Of a DNA stretch of 64,000 bases, positions 24,152-34,458 are shown one piece after another. The position numbers and the translations under genes are program-made. The notes below the pieces were generated by a model. That model had not been told where the DNA came from. It made no database searches and saw nothing but the letters and a program-made list of their open reading frames with translations. The stretch comes from Candidatus Poribacteria bacterium (lineage in GTDB: Bacteria > Poribacteria > WGA-4E > WGA-3G), in assembly GCA_022825825.1 (NCBI GenBank), contig JAJDWA010000072.1:110387-174386 (forward strand), written 5' to 3'. Positions within the stretch are counted from its first letter, which is position 1, and each line of letters begins with the position of its first letter.

Positions 24152-25069
24152 TTAACCTGATTCGTCAAATCCCAAACGTTTTACCTCTGTTTGAAGCGAA
24201 ATTCCTGTCTTTTCGCGCACCTGCTTTTGAATATACGCGACTAATTCTAAAACATCTGCCGCTGTTGCTTTGTCAATATTAAGAATAAAATTGCCATGAA
24301 CTGTAGATACCTCTGCCCCACCGATGCGATACCCTTTCAAACCACTAATGTCTATTAACCTTCCCGCAGAATCGCCAGGCGGGTTCTTGAACATACATCC
24401 CGCATTCTCTTCAGTGAAGGGTTGTGTCGCCATTTTCTGTTTGTAGAAGTCTTTCATCTGTGCCGTAATCGTCCCTACATCTCCAGGTTGGAGTTTGAGA
24501 GTAGCACCTACAACGCAAAAATAAGCATCCAGTCCGCTGTGCCGATATTCAAAGTTTGCTTCCGCGTGGTTTAACTCAATGAGTTCACCCGTATCACGCA
24601 TCACGGTAACGTCTGTGACGACATCTCCGAAACTGCTCCCCCATGCACCAGCGTTCATAATCAATGCACCACCAACAGAACCAGGTATGCCGAGCGCAAA
24701 TTCTACACCACTCAATCCTTGTTTTGACATAACTTTGGATAGCCCTGGTAATGAGTGCCCTGCACCTACGGTGACTATGTTCCCGTCAACCTCCAAATTT
24801 GCTAACGCATCAATTAACCTAACACTAATGCCGTTGAAACCTTTATCGCTCACTAACAGGTTTGAACCTCTCCCGATGATTGCAATGGGAACTTCCCATT
24901 TGCGATGGAAACGTGCTAATGCTGCCAATTCTTCTATGGTACTCACTTCTACGTAGGCTGTTGTTTCTCCACCAATGCCGAAGTGGGTATGTTTTGCGAG
25001 TGGTTCTCCAAACCGTAGCCGTGTACCAGGTTGAGTTAAAATTTCCGGTAGTGCGTCTTTCCAATCCAT
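24152..25069 (-). CDS. murB: UDP-N-acetylenolpyruvoylglucosamine reductase
   Basis: A 305-residue FAD enzyme that reduces UDP-GlcNAc-enolpyruvate to UDP-MurNAc in peptidoglycan synthesis. FGIGGETTAYVEV opens the FAD domain, GRGSNLLVSDKGF and GIPGSVGGALIMNAGAWG are the FAD-binding signatures, and YRHSGL follows. The proton-donor segment reads ENAGCMFKNPPG, with Cys where Escherichia coli MurB has Ser; some homologues do carry Cys. It is shorter than the E. coli enzyme, as in type II MurB. AGGAAGG precedes the ATG. No other mur gene is adjacent. Confidence 0.93.
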   Translation of the reverse strand: MDWKDALPEILTQPGTRLRFGEPLAKHTHFGIGGETTAYVEVSTIEELAALARFHRKWEVPIAIIGRGSNLLVSDKGFNGISVRLIDALANLEVDGNIVTVGAGHSLPGLSKVMSKQGLSGVEFALGIPGSVGGALIMNAGAWGSSFGDVVTDVTVMRDTGELIELNHAEANFEYRHSGLDAYFCVVGATLKLQPGDVGTITAQMKDFYKQKMATQPFTEENAGCMFKNPPGDSAGRLIDISGLKGYRIGGAEVSTVHGNFILNIDKATAADVLELVAYIQKQVREKTGISLQTEVKRLGFDESG

Positions 25070-25117
25070 TTCGTCCTTCCTAACGTCTGTATCCGCAATT
25101 TTAGAATGGGTACTCCA

Positions 25118-26161
25118 CTAACGGCTAATCCGGACACTTCCCGCCTGCATCGCTTTTTCTGCTTCTGCAGCTGTTGCCCAGTTAAAATCGCCAGGGAAAG
25201 TATGTGCTAAAGCGGAATATCCACCCGCAAAATCAACTGCATCTTGCGGTGATTCTCCGTTCAGGAGACTATAAATCAACCCCGATGAGAAACTATCACC
25301 ACCGCCAACTCGATCAACCAATTCTAAACCTTCATAGATACGTGACAGATAAAATTCTTCACCATCAAACAGGAGTGTCCGCCAGTCATTTAGCCAACCG
25401 GTTTTAGCATCACGCAACGTTGTACCGATCATTTCAATGTTTGGAAAAGCCGCTTTGACACGCTGTGCCACCTCTTTATAACTCTCAGGTTCAAGTTTGC
25501 TATACGATTCAGTTGCGCCTTCTGCAGCAAAGCCAAGGGATTTTTCAAAATCCTCCTCGTTTCCGATGAGAACAGAGACGTGTTCCATCATCGGTCGATT
25601 CGCCGCTTGTGCTTGTTCGGCACTCCACAATTTGGAACGGAAGTTGAGGTCGTAGCTTGTTTTGACACCAGCCGCGCGTGCTGCCTTGAGTGCTTCAGCA
25701 GAAACAGCCGCAGCGGATTCCGACAAAGCAGGCGTGATTCCGCTCAGATGAAACCAACGCGCATTGCTAAAAATAGATGCCCAATCAATCTCACCGGGCT
25801 GAACTTTAGAAATGGCTGAATGTCCGCGGTCATAAGTAACACTGCTTGCTCGGGGACCGGCACCCATCTCAAGGTGGTAAAATCCATTTCGTTCAAAGCC
25901 GACTCCGTCAAAGTCTACCCATACGACGTTAGACATATCAACGCCAAGTTCACGCCCCTTATTGCGGATATAGCGACCAGACCAATTGTCAACGAGTCGC
26001 GAAACCCATGCTGTTTTTAAGCCGAGTTGTGCAGCGTTGACAGCGACGTTCATCTCTGCCCCGCCTGCAGTTATTGAGAGTGATGATACCTGCTCGAGAC
26101 GCATGAACTCTGGTGCTGTGAGACGGATCATCGCTTCACCAAACGTAACTAAATCATACAT
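25118..26161 (-). CDS. PfkB-family sugar kinase, 2-keto-3-deoxygluconate kinase-like
   Basis: A 347-residue ribokinase-fold kinase. It begins VTFGEAMIRLTAPE, as KDG kinases do, with GGAEMNVAVNAAQLG for the sugar site and DRVGGGDSFSSGLIY for the anion hole and catalytic Asp. The usual GAGD is GGGD here. It would phosphorylate KDG or a related ketose acid, which fits the mandelate-racemase-type dehydratase genes elsewhere in the window, though they are not adjacent. Its ATG overlaps the stop of the small upstream gene by one base (TAATG). Confidence 0.84.
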   Translation of the reverse strand: MYDLVTFGEAMIRLTAPEFMRLEQVSSLSITAGGAEMNVAVNAAQLGLKTAWVSRLVDNWSGRYIRNKGRELGVDMSNVVWVDFDGVGFERNGFYHLEMGAGPRASSVTYDRGHSAISKVQPGEIDWASIFSNARWFHLSGITPALSESAAAVSAEALKAARAAGVKTSYDLNFRSKLWSAEQAQAANRPMMEHVSVLIGNEEDFEKSLGFAAEGATESYSKLEPESYKEVAQRVKAAFPNIEMIGTTLRDAKTGWLNDWRTLLFDGEEFYLSRIYEGLELVDRVGGGDSFSSGLIYSLLNGESPQDAVDFAGGYSALAHTFPGDFNWATAAEAEKAMQAGSVRISR

Positions 26162-26427
26162 TATTTGTTCTCCTGTTTTATATCTGTTTGACCTTTAAGT
26201 TCGTTGTATAGTTTTTCGATACATTCCCCACAGAAACAGTAAACCCTACCGTAAGTGCCTATCTCTTTTTCTATTAATTGGTTCATTGGAAAATCTTTTT
26301 GGCAAAGGGCGCAAACTTCCATTGGGTCCGTGGGCTGTGATTCATTGTTTGCTTTCTGTCTTGTTGAAAGGAGCAAAATCAGTAAAATTGTGATCGGTAG
26401 GATAAATATACAAAAGATGAAAAACAT
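26161..26427 (-). CDS. Small membrane-anchored protein with a four-Cys metal-binding motif
   Basis: A protein of about 88 residues. A strongly hydrophobic N-terminus (FFIFCIFILPITILLILLLS) forms one membrane segment. A soluble part follows with CALC and, 26 residues on, CFCGEC, which together could bind one zinc. I chose the second Met (26427) because AAGGG lies 6 bases upstream of it. The stop overlaps the kinase start (TAATG), so the two are translationally coupled. The family is not recognised; a redox or metal-sensing role is only a guess. Confidence 0.6.
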   Translation of the reverse strand: MFFIFCIFILPITILLILLLSTRQKANNESQPTDPMEVCALCQKDFPMNQLIEKEIGTYGRVYCFCGECIEKLYNELKGQTDIKQENK

Positions 26428-26666
26428 TGAAATTCCCTTATTCAACATACAGCAACTAACTTTTGTTACTATAACCGATAAGTGTCATAATGTCAACGAA
26501 AATTGGTAGGGATTTAGTTTCAGAAAATGTTTGACACACGTAGGAACTATTGGTAAGATAATTTGCACCTTATGGTTGAGTGTCAATTTGTGTGAAGATA
26601 CATCATCTAAGTGAAATCTGACACGAAGATAAAAGGCAAGCAACGTCTTGGAATGGAGAAGATAAC

Positions 26667-28856
26667 ATGCAAAAACGGATTGAAATCGGTAATCTCAAAA
26701 TAGATCAAGATTTATATGCATTGGTCCGAGATGAGATTGCGCCTGGAACGGGGATAGGGACAGACACGTTTTGGAATGCATTCGACGAGATTGTTAAGGA
26801 GTTTGCACCAGAAAATCGGTTGCTATTGGAAAAACGGGATTCCTTGCAGCAACAGATTGACAAGTGGCATCTCGATCACAAGGATGAGCCGATAGATCAT
26901 GAGGCATACGAGGCATTCCTTACCGACATAGGATATCTTGTGCCTGAAAGTGATGATTTCATTGTCACAACGGAAGATGTTGATTTAGAGATTGCGTTGA
27001 TTGCTGGGCCTCAGTTAGTTGTGCCGGTAGATAATGCGCGTTACGCCTTAAATGCGACAAACGCACGATGGGGAAGCCTCTATGACGCACTTTACGGAAC
27101 CGATGTGATTGATGAAACCGATGGGGCTACTCGCGGTGATAGCTACAATCCAATCCGAGGTGCGAAAGTTATTGCTTACACGGAGCAGTTTTTGGATGAA
27201 GTTATAAGCCTTGAATCTGGAAGTTTTTCTGACGTTACACAATTTTTGCTTAAGACGATCAGTGGAAAGTTGCAGATACGTGCTACGCTTCGCAGTGGAA
27301 ACGAAGTCGGTTTAAAAGACCCAAGCAAATTTGTCGGTTTTACACAAGATGGTGATGACCTTAGTGCTATCCTATTTCAAAACCACGGATTGCACATTGA
27401 AATCCAGATTGACAGGGAACACCCGATTGGCAAGGCACATCCTGCTGGTGTGTCAGATGTCCTTCTTGAGTCTGCCATTACGACTATTCAGGATTGTGAG
27501 GATTCTGTTGCTGCTGTTGATGCTGAGGATAAGGTGCGTGTCTATAGCAATTGGAACGGTATCATGAAAGGAACTTTGGAGACAACGTTCGAGAAAAATG
27601 GCAAAATGATAACACGACGATTAACACCAGATAAAACATACATCGCACAAGATGGTAGCACTCTTACATTATCGGGACGGAGTTTGCTCTTGATAAGGAA
27701 CGTAGGACTCCACATGTATACAGATGCTGTTATAACTGCAGATGGAGAGGAAATCCCGGAAGGTTTCTTGGATGCGATGATAACGACATTCGCTGCTATG
27801 CATGACCTGCAGAGCAACAGCAAATATACCAATAGCAAAACAGGCAGTGTCTATATCGTCAAACCGAAATTCCACGGCCCGGAAGAGGTGGATATGACCG
27901 TTCGGTTGTTTGGAAAGATAGAAGATGCGTTGGGACTCACCGCGAATACTATTAAAATAGGTATTATGGATGAGGAACGCCGCACCACCGTGAATCTCAA
28001 GGAGGTGCTTCGGATAACATCTCAACGTCTTGTGTTCATAAATACAGGATTTTTGGACAGAACAGGTGATGAAATTCATACCGGTATGGCAGCCGGGCCG
28101 ATGATTCCGAAAATGGATATCCGCAATGAACCGTGGATGCGTGCCTACGAAGATTGGAACGTTGATATTGGGATTGAGACGGGATTGCCCGGAATTACAC
28201 AGATTGGAAAAGGGATGTGGACAAAACCTGATGAGATGGCGGAGATGCTTGAGGCAAAAGTGAATCATCCGATGGCTGGCGCAACAACCGCGTGGGTACC
28301 TTCACCGACAGCCGCTACATTGCACGCAATACACTATCATAAAGTGAATGTTGCCAATTGGTTAAATGAGTTGGCTTTACGAGAGCGTGCAAGCTTAAAA
28401 GACCTATTAACGCCGCCTTTGCTAAAAGAACGTCAGTTGTCTGCAGATGAAATTCAACGTGAAATGGACAACAATGCACAAGGGATTCTCGGATATGTCG
28501 TGCGATGGGTAGACCAAGGGATCGGTTGTTCAAAAATACCAGATATTAACAACGTCGGTTTGATGGAAGATCGTGCAACGTTACGCATTTCGAGTCAACA
28601 CATTGCGAATTGGTTGCATCATGGGATAGTTACAAAAGCACAAGTCACAGAAACGTTTGAACGGATGGCGAAGGTTGTTGATGAACAGAACGAGGGAGAC
28701 CCGAACTATCGGAATATGTCACCAGATTACGATCAAAGTATTGCTTTTCAAGCAGCTTTAGATTTGGTATTTAAGGGTTGTGAGTTGCCTAACGGGTATA
28801 CAGAATTTGTGCTACACCCACGCAGACGTGAGGTTAAGGCACAGAGTCAAAACTGA
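26667..28856 (+). CDS. glcB: Malate synthase G
   Basis: A 729-residue enzyme, the standard length of isoform G, which makes malate from glyoxylate and acetyl-CoA. Signature stretches are [15 protein letters not shown] (about 131-145), [18 protein letters not shown] (about 430-447) and [19 protein letters not shown] (about 548-566). No isocitrate lyase gene is in the window, so glyoxylate may come from glycolate or purine and sugar-acid breakdown. The ATG is preceded by a GGAG site. The gene stands alone between the small membrane protein (opposite strand) and an amidohydrolase. Confidence 0.95.
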   Translation: MQKRIEIGNLKIDQDLYALVRDEIAPGTGIGTDTFWNAFDEIVKEFAPENRLLLEKRDSLQQQIDKWHLDHKDEPIDHEAYEAFLTDIGYLVPESDDFIVTTEDVDLEIALIAGPQLVVPVDNARYALNATNARWGSLYDALYGTDVIDETDGATRGDSYNPIRGAKVIAYTEQFLDEVISLESGSFSDVTQFLLKTISGKLQIRATLRSGNEVGLKDPSKFVGFTQDGDDLSAILFQNHGLHIEIQIDREHPIGKAHPAGVSDVLLESAITTIQDCEDSVAAVDAEDKVRVYSNWNGIMKGTLETTFEKNGKMITRRLTPDKTYIAQDGSTLTLSGRSLLLIRNVGLHMYTDAVITADGEEIPEGFLDAMITTFAAMHDLQSNSKYTNSKTGSVYIVKPKFHGPEEVDMTVRLFGKIEDALGLTANTIKIGIMDEERRTTVNLKEVLRITSQRLVFINTGFLDRTGDEIHTGMAAGPMIPKMDIRNEPWMRAYEDWNVDIGIETGLPGITQIGKGMWTKPDEMAEMLEAKVNHPMAGATTAWVPSPTAATLHAIHYHKVNVANWLNELALRERASLKDLLTPPLLKERQLSADEIQREMDNNAQGILGYVVRWVDQGIGCSKIPDINNVGLMEDRATLRISSQHIANWLHHGIVTKAQVTETFERMAKVVDEQNEGDPNYRNMSPDYDQSIAFQAALDLVFKGCELPNGYTEFVLHPRRREVKAQSQN

Positions 28857-28902
28857 CGTTGGATGGAAGGTGTCTTCTTATTTGTCAATTTTTACCCTTA
28901 CT

Positions 28903-29757
28903 TTATGAGTGAAGTCTGTAAAACTTAATGGCATTGTCGTGAAAGAGTTTTTTCAACTCTTCAGGAGTACACCCCGCAACGGCTTCCTGCAGTGTCCGCA
29001 CCCAACGTGTATAATCCGATGCTAACGTCGAAACTGGCCAATCACTCCCATAAATAACACGGTCAAACCCGAAACACGCAATAACGTGATCAATATAAGG
29101 CTGTAGATCGGCAGCAGTCCAATTCTCATGATCCGCCTCTGTTACCAACCCTGAAATTTTGCAGTAAACGTTCGGAAAATCTGCAAGCGTTTTTATTTCC
29201 TGTTTCCACGGTTCAAAAAGTTGATTCTTGATGTCCGGCTTACCGATGTGATCTAAAACAAATTGGACATGTGGACACTGTTCTACAAGTCGAATGGCAT
29301 TGGCGAGTTGTGGGTGAAAGATACAGATGTCAAAACTTAATCCGTGGCGTGCCAGTGTTTTGACTCCGTTTACGAAGTTGGGTTGGATACAAAAATCAAC
29401 ACTTTCCCCTTGGATAAGGCGACGAATGCCTTTTACAAGCGTATCCTCAGCCAATTTTTCTACAAAAGGTGCTACCTGATTACCTTCTTCAAGCGGTGCC
29501 CATGCTACGATACCACGAATGCGGGGTTCTACGGCTGCGAGTGAAGTAACCCAAGCAGTCTCTTTCAACCCATCATCTGGATGGACATCGCATTGGACAA
29601 AAACAATGGATTCTATTTCCAGAGTCTCATGCGCGGTGGAATAATCATTCAGAAGATACGGTTTGTTTAGTGTTGGAACTTGCTTAAGCCATGGATATCT
29701 GAGCTGCTTCGGATGCCATAGATGAACGTGCGTATCAACGATCGGGAATTTTTCCAT
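28903..29757 (-). CDS. Amidohydrolase family 2 (fuconolactonase-like)
   Basis: A 284-residue TIM-barrel metal hydrolase. Metal ligands are suggested by VDTHVHLWHP (about 6-15), FVLDHIGKPD (about 165) and YGSDWPVS near the C-terminus. The closest named functional group is L-fucono-lactonase or 2-pyrone-4,6-dicarboxylate lactonase, so a sugar lactone is a reasonable substrate guess. The ATG at 29757 is chosen over the longer frame because GGAGG precedes it and the HxH motif follows directly. Confidence 0.85.
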   Translation of the reverse strand: MEKFPIVDTHVHLWHPKQLRYPWLKQVPTLNKPYLLNDYSTAHETLEIESIVFVQCDVHPDDGLKETAWVTSLAAVEPRIRGIVAWAPLEEGNQVAPFVEKLAEDTLVKGIRRLIQGESVDFCIQPNFVNGVKTLARHGLSFDICIFHPQLANAIRLVEQCPHVQFVLDHIGKPDIKNQLFEPWKQEIKTLADFPNVYCKISGLVTEADHENWTAADLQPYIDHVIACFGFDRVIYGSDWPVSTLASDYTRWVRTLQEAVAGCTPEELKKLFHDNAIKFYRLHS

Positions 29758-29957
29758 TGTTCGCCTCCAATTTGCTAAGGATTGGTATATTTTACTATTT
29801 CTGGCGAAAATTGTCAATCTATAAATATGCATACATGATAAATGATTGATTTTAAAATCGTTCTAAGGTATAATCAGAGAAGATAGGAACTCTATTTGTG
29901 AGATATATCGCTTTAACAATGCATGAGGTAAACTTTACATCATAAAGGAGAAATTTG

Positions 29958-30752
29958 ATGTCTAAAAAAATGATATTAATCCTGACTTTTAGTATTTGCG
30001 CGCTTTTTCTAACTGCCCCTTTGGGGAATGCACAATTTCCTGAAGATGGTGTCGTAGGGTACTGGTCATTTGACGATGGGACGATTAATGGCAACACCGT
30101 TAAAGATGTTTTAGGTGAAAACGATGGTGAACTTGACGGGAATCCCAAGTCTGTTGCCGGTAAAGTTGGCAAGGGACTTGAATTCGACGGTCAGAATTTT
30201 GTCCATATTCCCGGCACTGATTCGTTAGATTTTAACGGTGCAGAGGCAATGACTGTTGCCGCTTGGATAAATGCAGATAATGACAGTCCTGTGGTAGGCG
30301 TTGTTCCTGGATGTTGTGGTACAATTGTTGCACAGCGGGATGCAAACGGATGGGCATTACGGTTTGATGGAAGAGATGGTGGAGCCGAATTGGAATTCAT
30401 TACTATGCCCGGTTGGCAAGGTGATGGTGCCGATTTCGGTATTCCTGTCTTTCCCAGTGGGCAATGGCATCACCTCGTCGGAATCGTTGATGGAAACAAG
30501 AAGTATATTTATGCTGATGGAAAATTAGCAAAAGAAGGAGATTACAACGGTCCCATGCAGGCAAATAGCTCTGAACATGAAATAGGCAACGCAAGTGATG
30601 GAGGTTTCATCGGCATAATTGATGAGGTCGTTATTTACAATAGGGCACTTTCTGAAAAAGAAGTCGGACAGCTTTTTGCTGCAGAAGGTCTTCCTGTACA
30701 ACCACAAGGCAAACTTGCTACCCATTGGGGACAAATTAAAAAAGCACGGTAG
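29958..30752 (+). CDS. Secreted LamG-fold protein
   Basis: A 264-residue protein with a signal peptide (ending APLGNAQ, about residue 25) and one LamG domain: VVGYWSFDDGTINGNTV, then MTVAAWINAD, WHHLVGIVDGNKKYIYADG and IIDEVVIYNRALSEKE. It ends PQGKLATHWGQIKKAR, the tail shared by five exported proteins here. The ATG at 29958, not the TTG at 29955, follows AAGGAG at good spacing. It is convergent with another LamG gene, with a bidirectional hairpin between them. Probably surface glycan binding. Confidence 0.86.
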   Translation: MSKKMILILTFSICALFLTAPLGNAQFPEDGVVGYWSFDDGTINGNTVKDVLGENDGELDGNPKSVAGKVGKGLEFDGQNFVHIPGTDSLDFNGAEAMTVAAWINADNDSPVVGVVPGCCGTIVAQRDANGWALRFDGRDGGAELEFITMPGWQGDGADFGIPVFPSGQWHHLVGIVDGNKKYIYADGKLAKEGDYNGPMQANSSEHEIGNASDGGFIGIIDEVVIYNRALSEKEVGQLFAAEGLPVQPQGKLATHWGQIKKAR

Positions 30753-30821
30753 AAATTCAAAGTTAGTTCGTTAGATGAGGGAAGGAGCATTTTAAGGATT
30801 AACCGCTGCCTCTGTAAAATC

Positions 30822-30871
30822 AAAGGAAGCATATTCTACTGTTCTACACAGATAGAGAATGTGCTTCCTTT
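30822..30871. terminator. Bidirectional hairpin between two convergent LamG genes
   Basis: AAAGGAAGCATATTCT (30822-30837) pairs with AGAATGTGCTTCCTTT (30856-30871) with one G-T mismatch and an 18-base loop. The stem carries A-rich and T-rich ends on both sides, so it could terminate transcription from both genes. Confidence 0.65.
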
Positions 30872-30910
30872 AATTTGAAAATTACAAAATGTTAATCAGA
30901 TAAAACAATA

Positions 30911-31705
30911 CTAATAACGGGTTTTAACTTTACCCCACGTAGTAGCCATTTTACCTTCTGCTTTAACAGCTGTAACGGTTGGGGCAAGACCTTTTTCATG
31001 AAGCGTCTCAATATCGTCTTGCTCCAAGGCTACACTGAAGATTGCGACCTCGTCAACAAACACATTTCCAAACCGACCAGCACAACAAGTATCGTTACCG
31101 ATGAAGACAGGACCTGTATCCGCATCAAGTGGAGTTTTATTTAGGTCCATAGAACTCTCTACCTTACCATCAATATAGATGTTCCATTTACCCGAATTAC
31201 TGTCAAAAGTAGCAGTGTACAGGTGCCATTCTGTAATATCATCAGGACCGACAGCATTATCACTCCAAGCTCCCGGTTTGTTCCAACAACCACCGTTGCA
31301 CAGTGCCCATGCAACATTCTTTGTATTTACAATAGGATGAAGAATGTAGGCATTCCGTTTGTCTATCATAAACCCATGCTGATTCCACGTATCCGTTTTG
31401 CTTTTGACCCAAATAGAAACAGTGATAGCATCCTACGGATTCTCATGACCTGGTATTTCAACGTATGCTCCCACTCCATCCAATTCAAGTGCTTCACCAA
31501 ATTTTCCATCAACCCACTTTGGGTTGCCTTTAAGAATGCCATCCAATTCATTACCTGAAGCATCAACCGCAACATCACCTTTACCTTCATCAAACAACCA
31601 GACACCAACAAGTGTCTCTGGATCAATCGCTGCTTCGGTTTGAATAACCATAAAACTAAAACTTAGACATACAAGAATTGCTACTAAAACACACAACTTC
31701 ATCAT
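30911..31705 (-). pseudogene. LamG-fold protein gene interrupted by one in-frame amber codon
   Basis: The two halves (30911-31369 and 31433-31705) lie in the same frame. Translating the gap gives one TAG (31433-31435) followed by DAITVSIWVKSKTDTWNQHG, which completes a normal LamG domain. The whole would be 264 residues with a signal peptide (MMKLCVLVAILVC.., ending TEAA) and the C-terminal tail GKMATTWGKVKTRY. All other parts look intact, so the mutation is recent, an assembly error, or read through. ATAGGAG precedes the start. Confidence 0.78.
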
Positions 31706-32041
31706 GATATTAAACTCCTATATTATTTGATAGATTTCTAAATAAAGTTAATGATAAATTAGGAACTTACATAAATTTGCACAAGTTCAAACGTAATAAA
31801 TTTGGTTAGTAATTCACCTCAAAAATCCTTGTTATTGTGAAGAAAAGAATTTCTGCTTTTCAACTATTGATGAAGCAGATTAAAACAAGTTGAGAGTATT
31901 ATACAAAAAATGCAAATTCTGGTCAAATGTTTTTTATACCGTGTCAACAATTCTCTTGACACCATTTAAAGCATCTGTCATAATGAAGAACATCTGCCGC
32001 AATAGAATCCACTTGCAAAAACCTTAGGAGTATCACCGCCA
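31706..32041. other. Gene-free, AT-rich stretch with no clear element
   Basis: No reading frame, palindrome or repeat of the families seen elsewhere stands out. It must hold divergent promoters for the LamG gene (left) and the enolase-superfamily gene (right), but no confident box pair was found. TTAGGAG near 32025 is the ribosome binding site of the right-hand gene. Confidence 0.6.
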
Positions 32042-33184
32042 ATGAAAATCACTGCAATCCGAACGTTCATGGCAAACTTTGGCAATCGTCCACGTGGTCT
32101 CATCAAAGTAGAGACAGATGAAGGTATTCACGGATGGGGTGAGGCATATTCCACGGGACCAGACCTCTCTGTTGAACCAATAGCAAACTATATTTTTGAG
32201 ATGATTCAGGGAGATGACCCTCGTAGGATTGAATACATCATGCTGAAACTGCACCAGCAATTTCGGTTTCCTGCTGGTGGTGCGGGACTTGCTGTCATCT
32301 CGGCAGTTGACCATGCACTCTGGGACATCAGCGGAAAAGCAGCTGGATTGCCTGTATACATGCTCCTTGGCGGGCATGCCAGGGACCGCATCCGCGTTTA
32401 TCGTGGTATCGGTGGCAGAGACGGTATAGAAGCTGCCGATCAGGCACGTAAATTAAACGAAGAATGGGGATTCACCGCTTTCAAAACAAGTCCTTATCAG
32501 CTAAATCCGGATTCGGACCGATGGGGGCGAGTCTGTGATGCAGCTGCTACCTATTTTGAGCAATTGAGACTCAACACGCCAGACGATTGGGAATTCGCTT
32601 TCGATCCGCATGCCAAAATTTTTGAGCCGATTCGTGCTCTTCAACTTGCCAACGCGCTTGCACCGTACGACCCGTATTTCTACGAAGAACCCCTGCGGCC
32701 TGAGCACATACCCGCATGGTCGCGTCTACGCGCCCAAATGCAGGTACCGCTTGCAACCGGAGAGTCTTTATACACACGATTTGAATTCCTTGATCTCATC
32801 GCCGCACAGGGGGCAGACATCATTCAGCCGGATATATGCGTCTGTGGAGGGTTGTTGGAGATGCGCAAAATCGCTGCTATCGCTGAGGCACACTATGTTA
32901 GCATTGCGCCACACAATCCGATGGGGCCATTAGCAACTGCTGTTAATGTTCACTTTGCTGCGGCAACGCCGAACTTCAAAATCCTTGAATACCTCCTACC
33001 GACTGAAAGTGCTTGGAATACATGGGTAGATGAACCGTATATGCCGAAAGATGGGTATCTGGAATTGCGAGATCGTCCTGGATTCGGTGTGGAGATCAAC
33101 GAAGATGCCGTTACAAATAATGAGTACGTTCACTGGCAACGAACTTGTCCTATCCGTCCCGATGGGTCTACCGGCTATATTTAG
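32042..33184 (+). CDS. Mandelate racemase/galactonate dehydratase-type enzyme
   Basis: A 380-residue enolase-superfamily enzyme. Metal ligands fit FDPHAK (Asp, about 190), YEEPLRP (Glu, about 220) and ATGESLYTRFEF (Glu, about 240). The general acid His is in IAPHNPMGPLAT (about 292). The HNPxGP pattern is typical of D-galactonate and D-mannonate dehydratases, which yield 2-keto-3-deoxy sugar acids and so feed a KDG kinase like that at 25118. The exact sugar acid is not determined. It is followed after about 150 bases by a Gfo/Idh gene on the same strand. Confidence 0.88.
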   Translation: MKITAIRTFMANFGNRPRGLIKVETDEGIHGWGEAYSTGPDLSVEPIANYIFEMIQGDDPRRIEYIMLKLHQQFRFPAGGAGLAVISAVDHALWDISGKAAGLPVYMLLGGHARDRIRVYRGIGGRDGIEAADQARKLNEEWGFTAFKTSPYQLNPDSDRWGRVCDAAATYFEQLRLNTPDDWEFAFDPHAKIFEPIRALQLANALAPYDPYFYEEPLRPEHIPAWSRLRAQMQVPLATGESLYTRFEFLDLIAAQGADIIQPDICVCGGLLEMRKIAAIAEAHYVSIAPHNPMGPLATAVNVHFAAATPNFKILEYLLPTESAWNTWVDEPYMPKDGYLELRDRPGFGVEINEDAVTNNEYVHWQRTCPIRPDGSTGYI

Positions 33185-33248
33185 ACACTTTCACAAAATT
33201 GGACAACTTAGCTTAGTCTATGGTGAATTAAAAATATACCCTTCAACC

Positions 33249-33274
33249 CGGTAGGCGAGGTTTCCTAACCTCGC
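33249..33274. repeat. GGTAGGCGAGG palindromic element
   Basis: GGTAGGCGAGG, TTTCCTA and ACCTCGC. The closest relatives are those at 2093-2118 and 49113-49138, which supply stop codons to genes; here the element lies about 65 bases after the stop. Confidence 0.65.
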
Positions 33275-33340
33275 TGGTGCAGCGTATTAAAGTAATTCTA
33301 AAATCTATCACAATAAAACTACAACATAAATGGAGACTTT

Positions 33341-34399
33341 ATGAACCCAATAAAATTAGGTGTAATTGGATGCGGTGTCATTGGAAGTAGACATCTCAGT
33401 ATAGCATCGGATTCCAAAAATATTGAGTTGGTCGCCGCCGCTGACCTTATTGATGCAAACAGAGAGCGAGCTGCCGAACGGTTTAATCCTCCGAAAATGT
33501 ATACGAATGACATTGATCTGCTTGACGATGATGAAGTTGAGGCTGTAGTCCTTGCATTTCCAACGCAATACCGCACCGAAGTCGCGTTGCGTGCCTTTGA
33601 TCGGGGTAAACATGTCCTGATTGAAAAACCGATTGCGATGAATGTTGGAGAAGTTAAGCAACTCATCACTGCACGCGGAGAATTAGTTTCTGGTTGTTGT
33701 TCATCTCGGAACCGTTTCAACAAAGCTGCACGTCTCGTTACACAACTTATCACAACAGGAGGATTGGGTGAACTTAGGACTGTGCATTGCCGTGCTATTG
33801 GAGGGTGCGGAAAAGAACCTGGGACACCACGTCCTGCGTGGCGGCTTATAAAAGCACTTAACGGCGGCGGTATCCTTGTAAACTGGGGATGTTATGACAT
33901 TGACTTCCTGCTCGGAATTACAGGTTGGGAACTCAAACCAAAAACCGTCTTTGCACAGACGTGGACAGTCCCACCTGTTTTCGAATCACATATTGCACCC
34001 GGTTCCGATGCTGAAACGCACTATATAGCGCTGGTTCGGTGCGAAGATGGAACTGTTATTACGCTTGAACGTGGTGAGTTCATGACAGCGAGTTCACATT
34101 CCGATTGGGAGATCATCGGATCAGAAGGTTCTCTCAAACTGAAAATGGGAGACGGAAATCCTGGTAGTGTTGTCCATAACCAAACCACAACGGCAGATGG
34201 CGTAAATTCGGAGGCTCTTGCTGATACTGGTGACACTGAGGGACCACATCACGGTAATCCACTGTCCGATTTTGCTGCAGCAATCCGTGAAAACCGCCAA
34301 CCGATAACGGGTTTGGAACAAGCACTTGTCGTTCAGCAAATTACGGATGCTATCTATGCATCTGCTGAAAGCGGGACTGCTGTGGAAATAGCAGAGTAA
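33341..34399 (+). CDS. Gfo/Idh/MocA family oxidoreductase
   Basis: A 352-residue NAD(P)-dependent oxidoreductase. The Rossmann motif GCGVIGSRH is at residues about 9-17 and the catalytic EKPIAMN near 95. The C-terminal domain contains NWGCYDIDFLLGITGWEL, with the conserved Gly/His-like position replaced by CYD. It probably oxidises a sugar or inositol derivative. It lies downstream of the galactonate dehydratase-type gene and may act in the same route. GGAG precedes the ATG. Confidence 0.87.
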   Translation: MNPIKLGVIGCGVIGSRHLSIASDSKNIELVAAADLIDANRERAAERFNPPKMYTNDIDLLDDDEVEAVVLAFPTQYRTEVALRAFDRGKHVLIEKPIAMNVGEVKQLITARGELVSGCCSSRNRFNKAARLVTQLITTGGLGELRTVHCRAIGGCGKEPGTPRPAWRLIKALNGGGILVNWGCYDIDFLLGITGWELKPKTVFAQTWTVPPVFESHIAPGSDAETHYIALVRCEDGTVITLERGEFMTASSHSDWEIIGSEGSLKLKMGDGNPGSVVHNQTTTADGVNSEALADTGDTEGPHHGNPLSDFAAAIRENRQPITGLEQALVVQQITDAIYASAESGTAVEIAE

Positions 34400-34458
34400 A
34401 GTAGGTCTCATTAATCTCTTGTACAGCATTGTTGGGGTTCGCAAGTTCAACCTATAAC

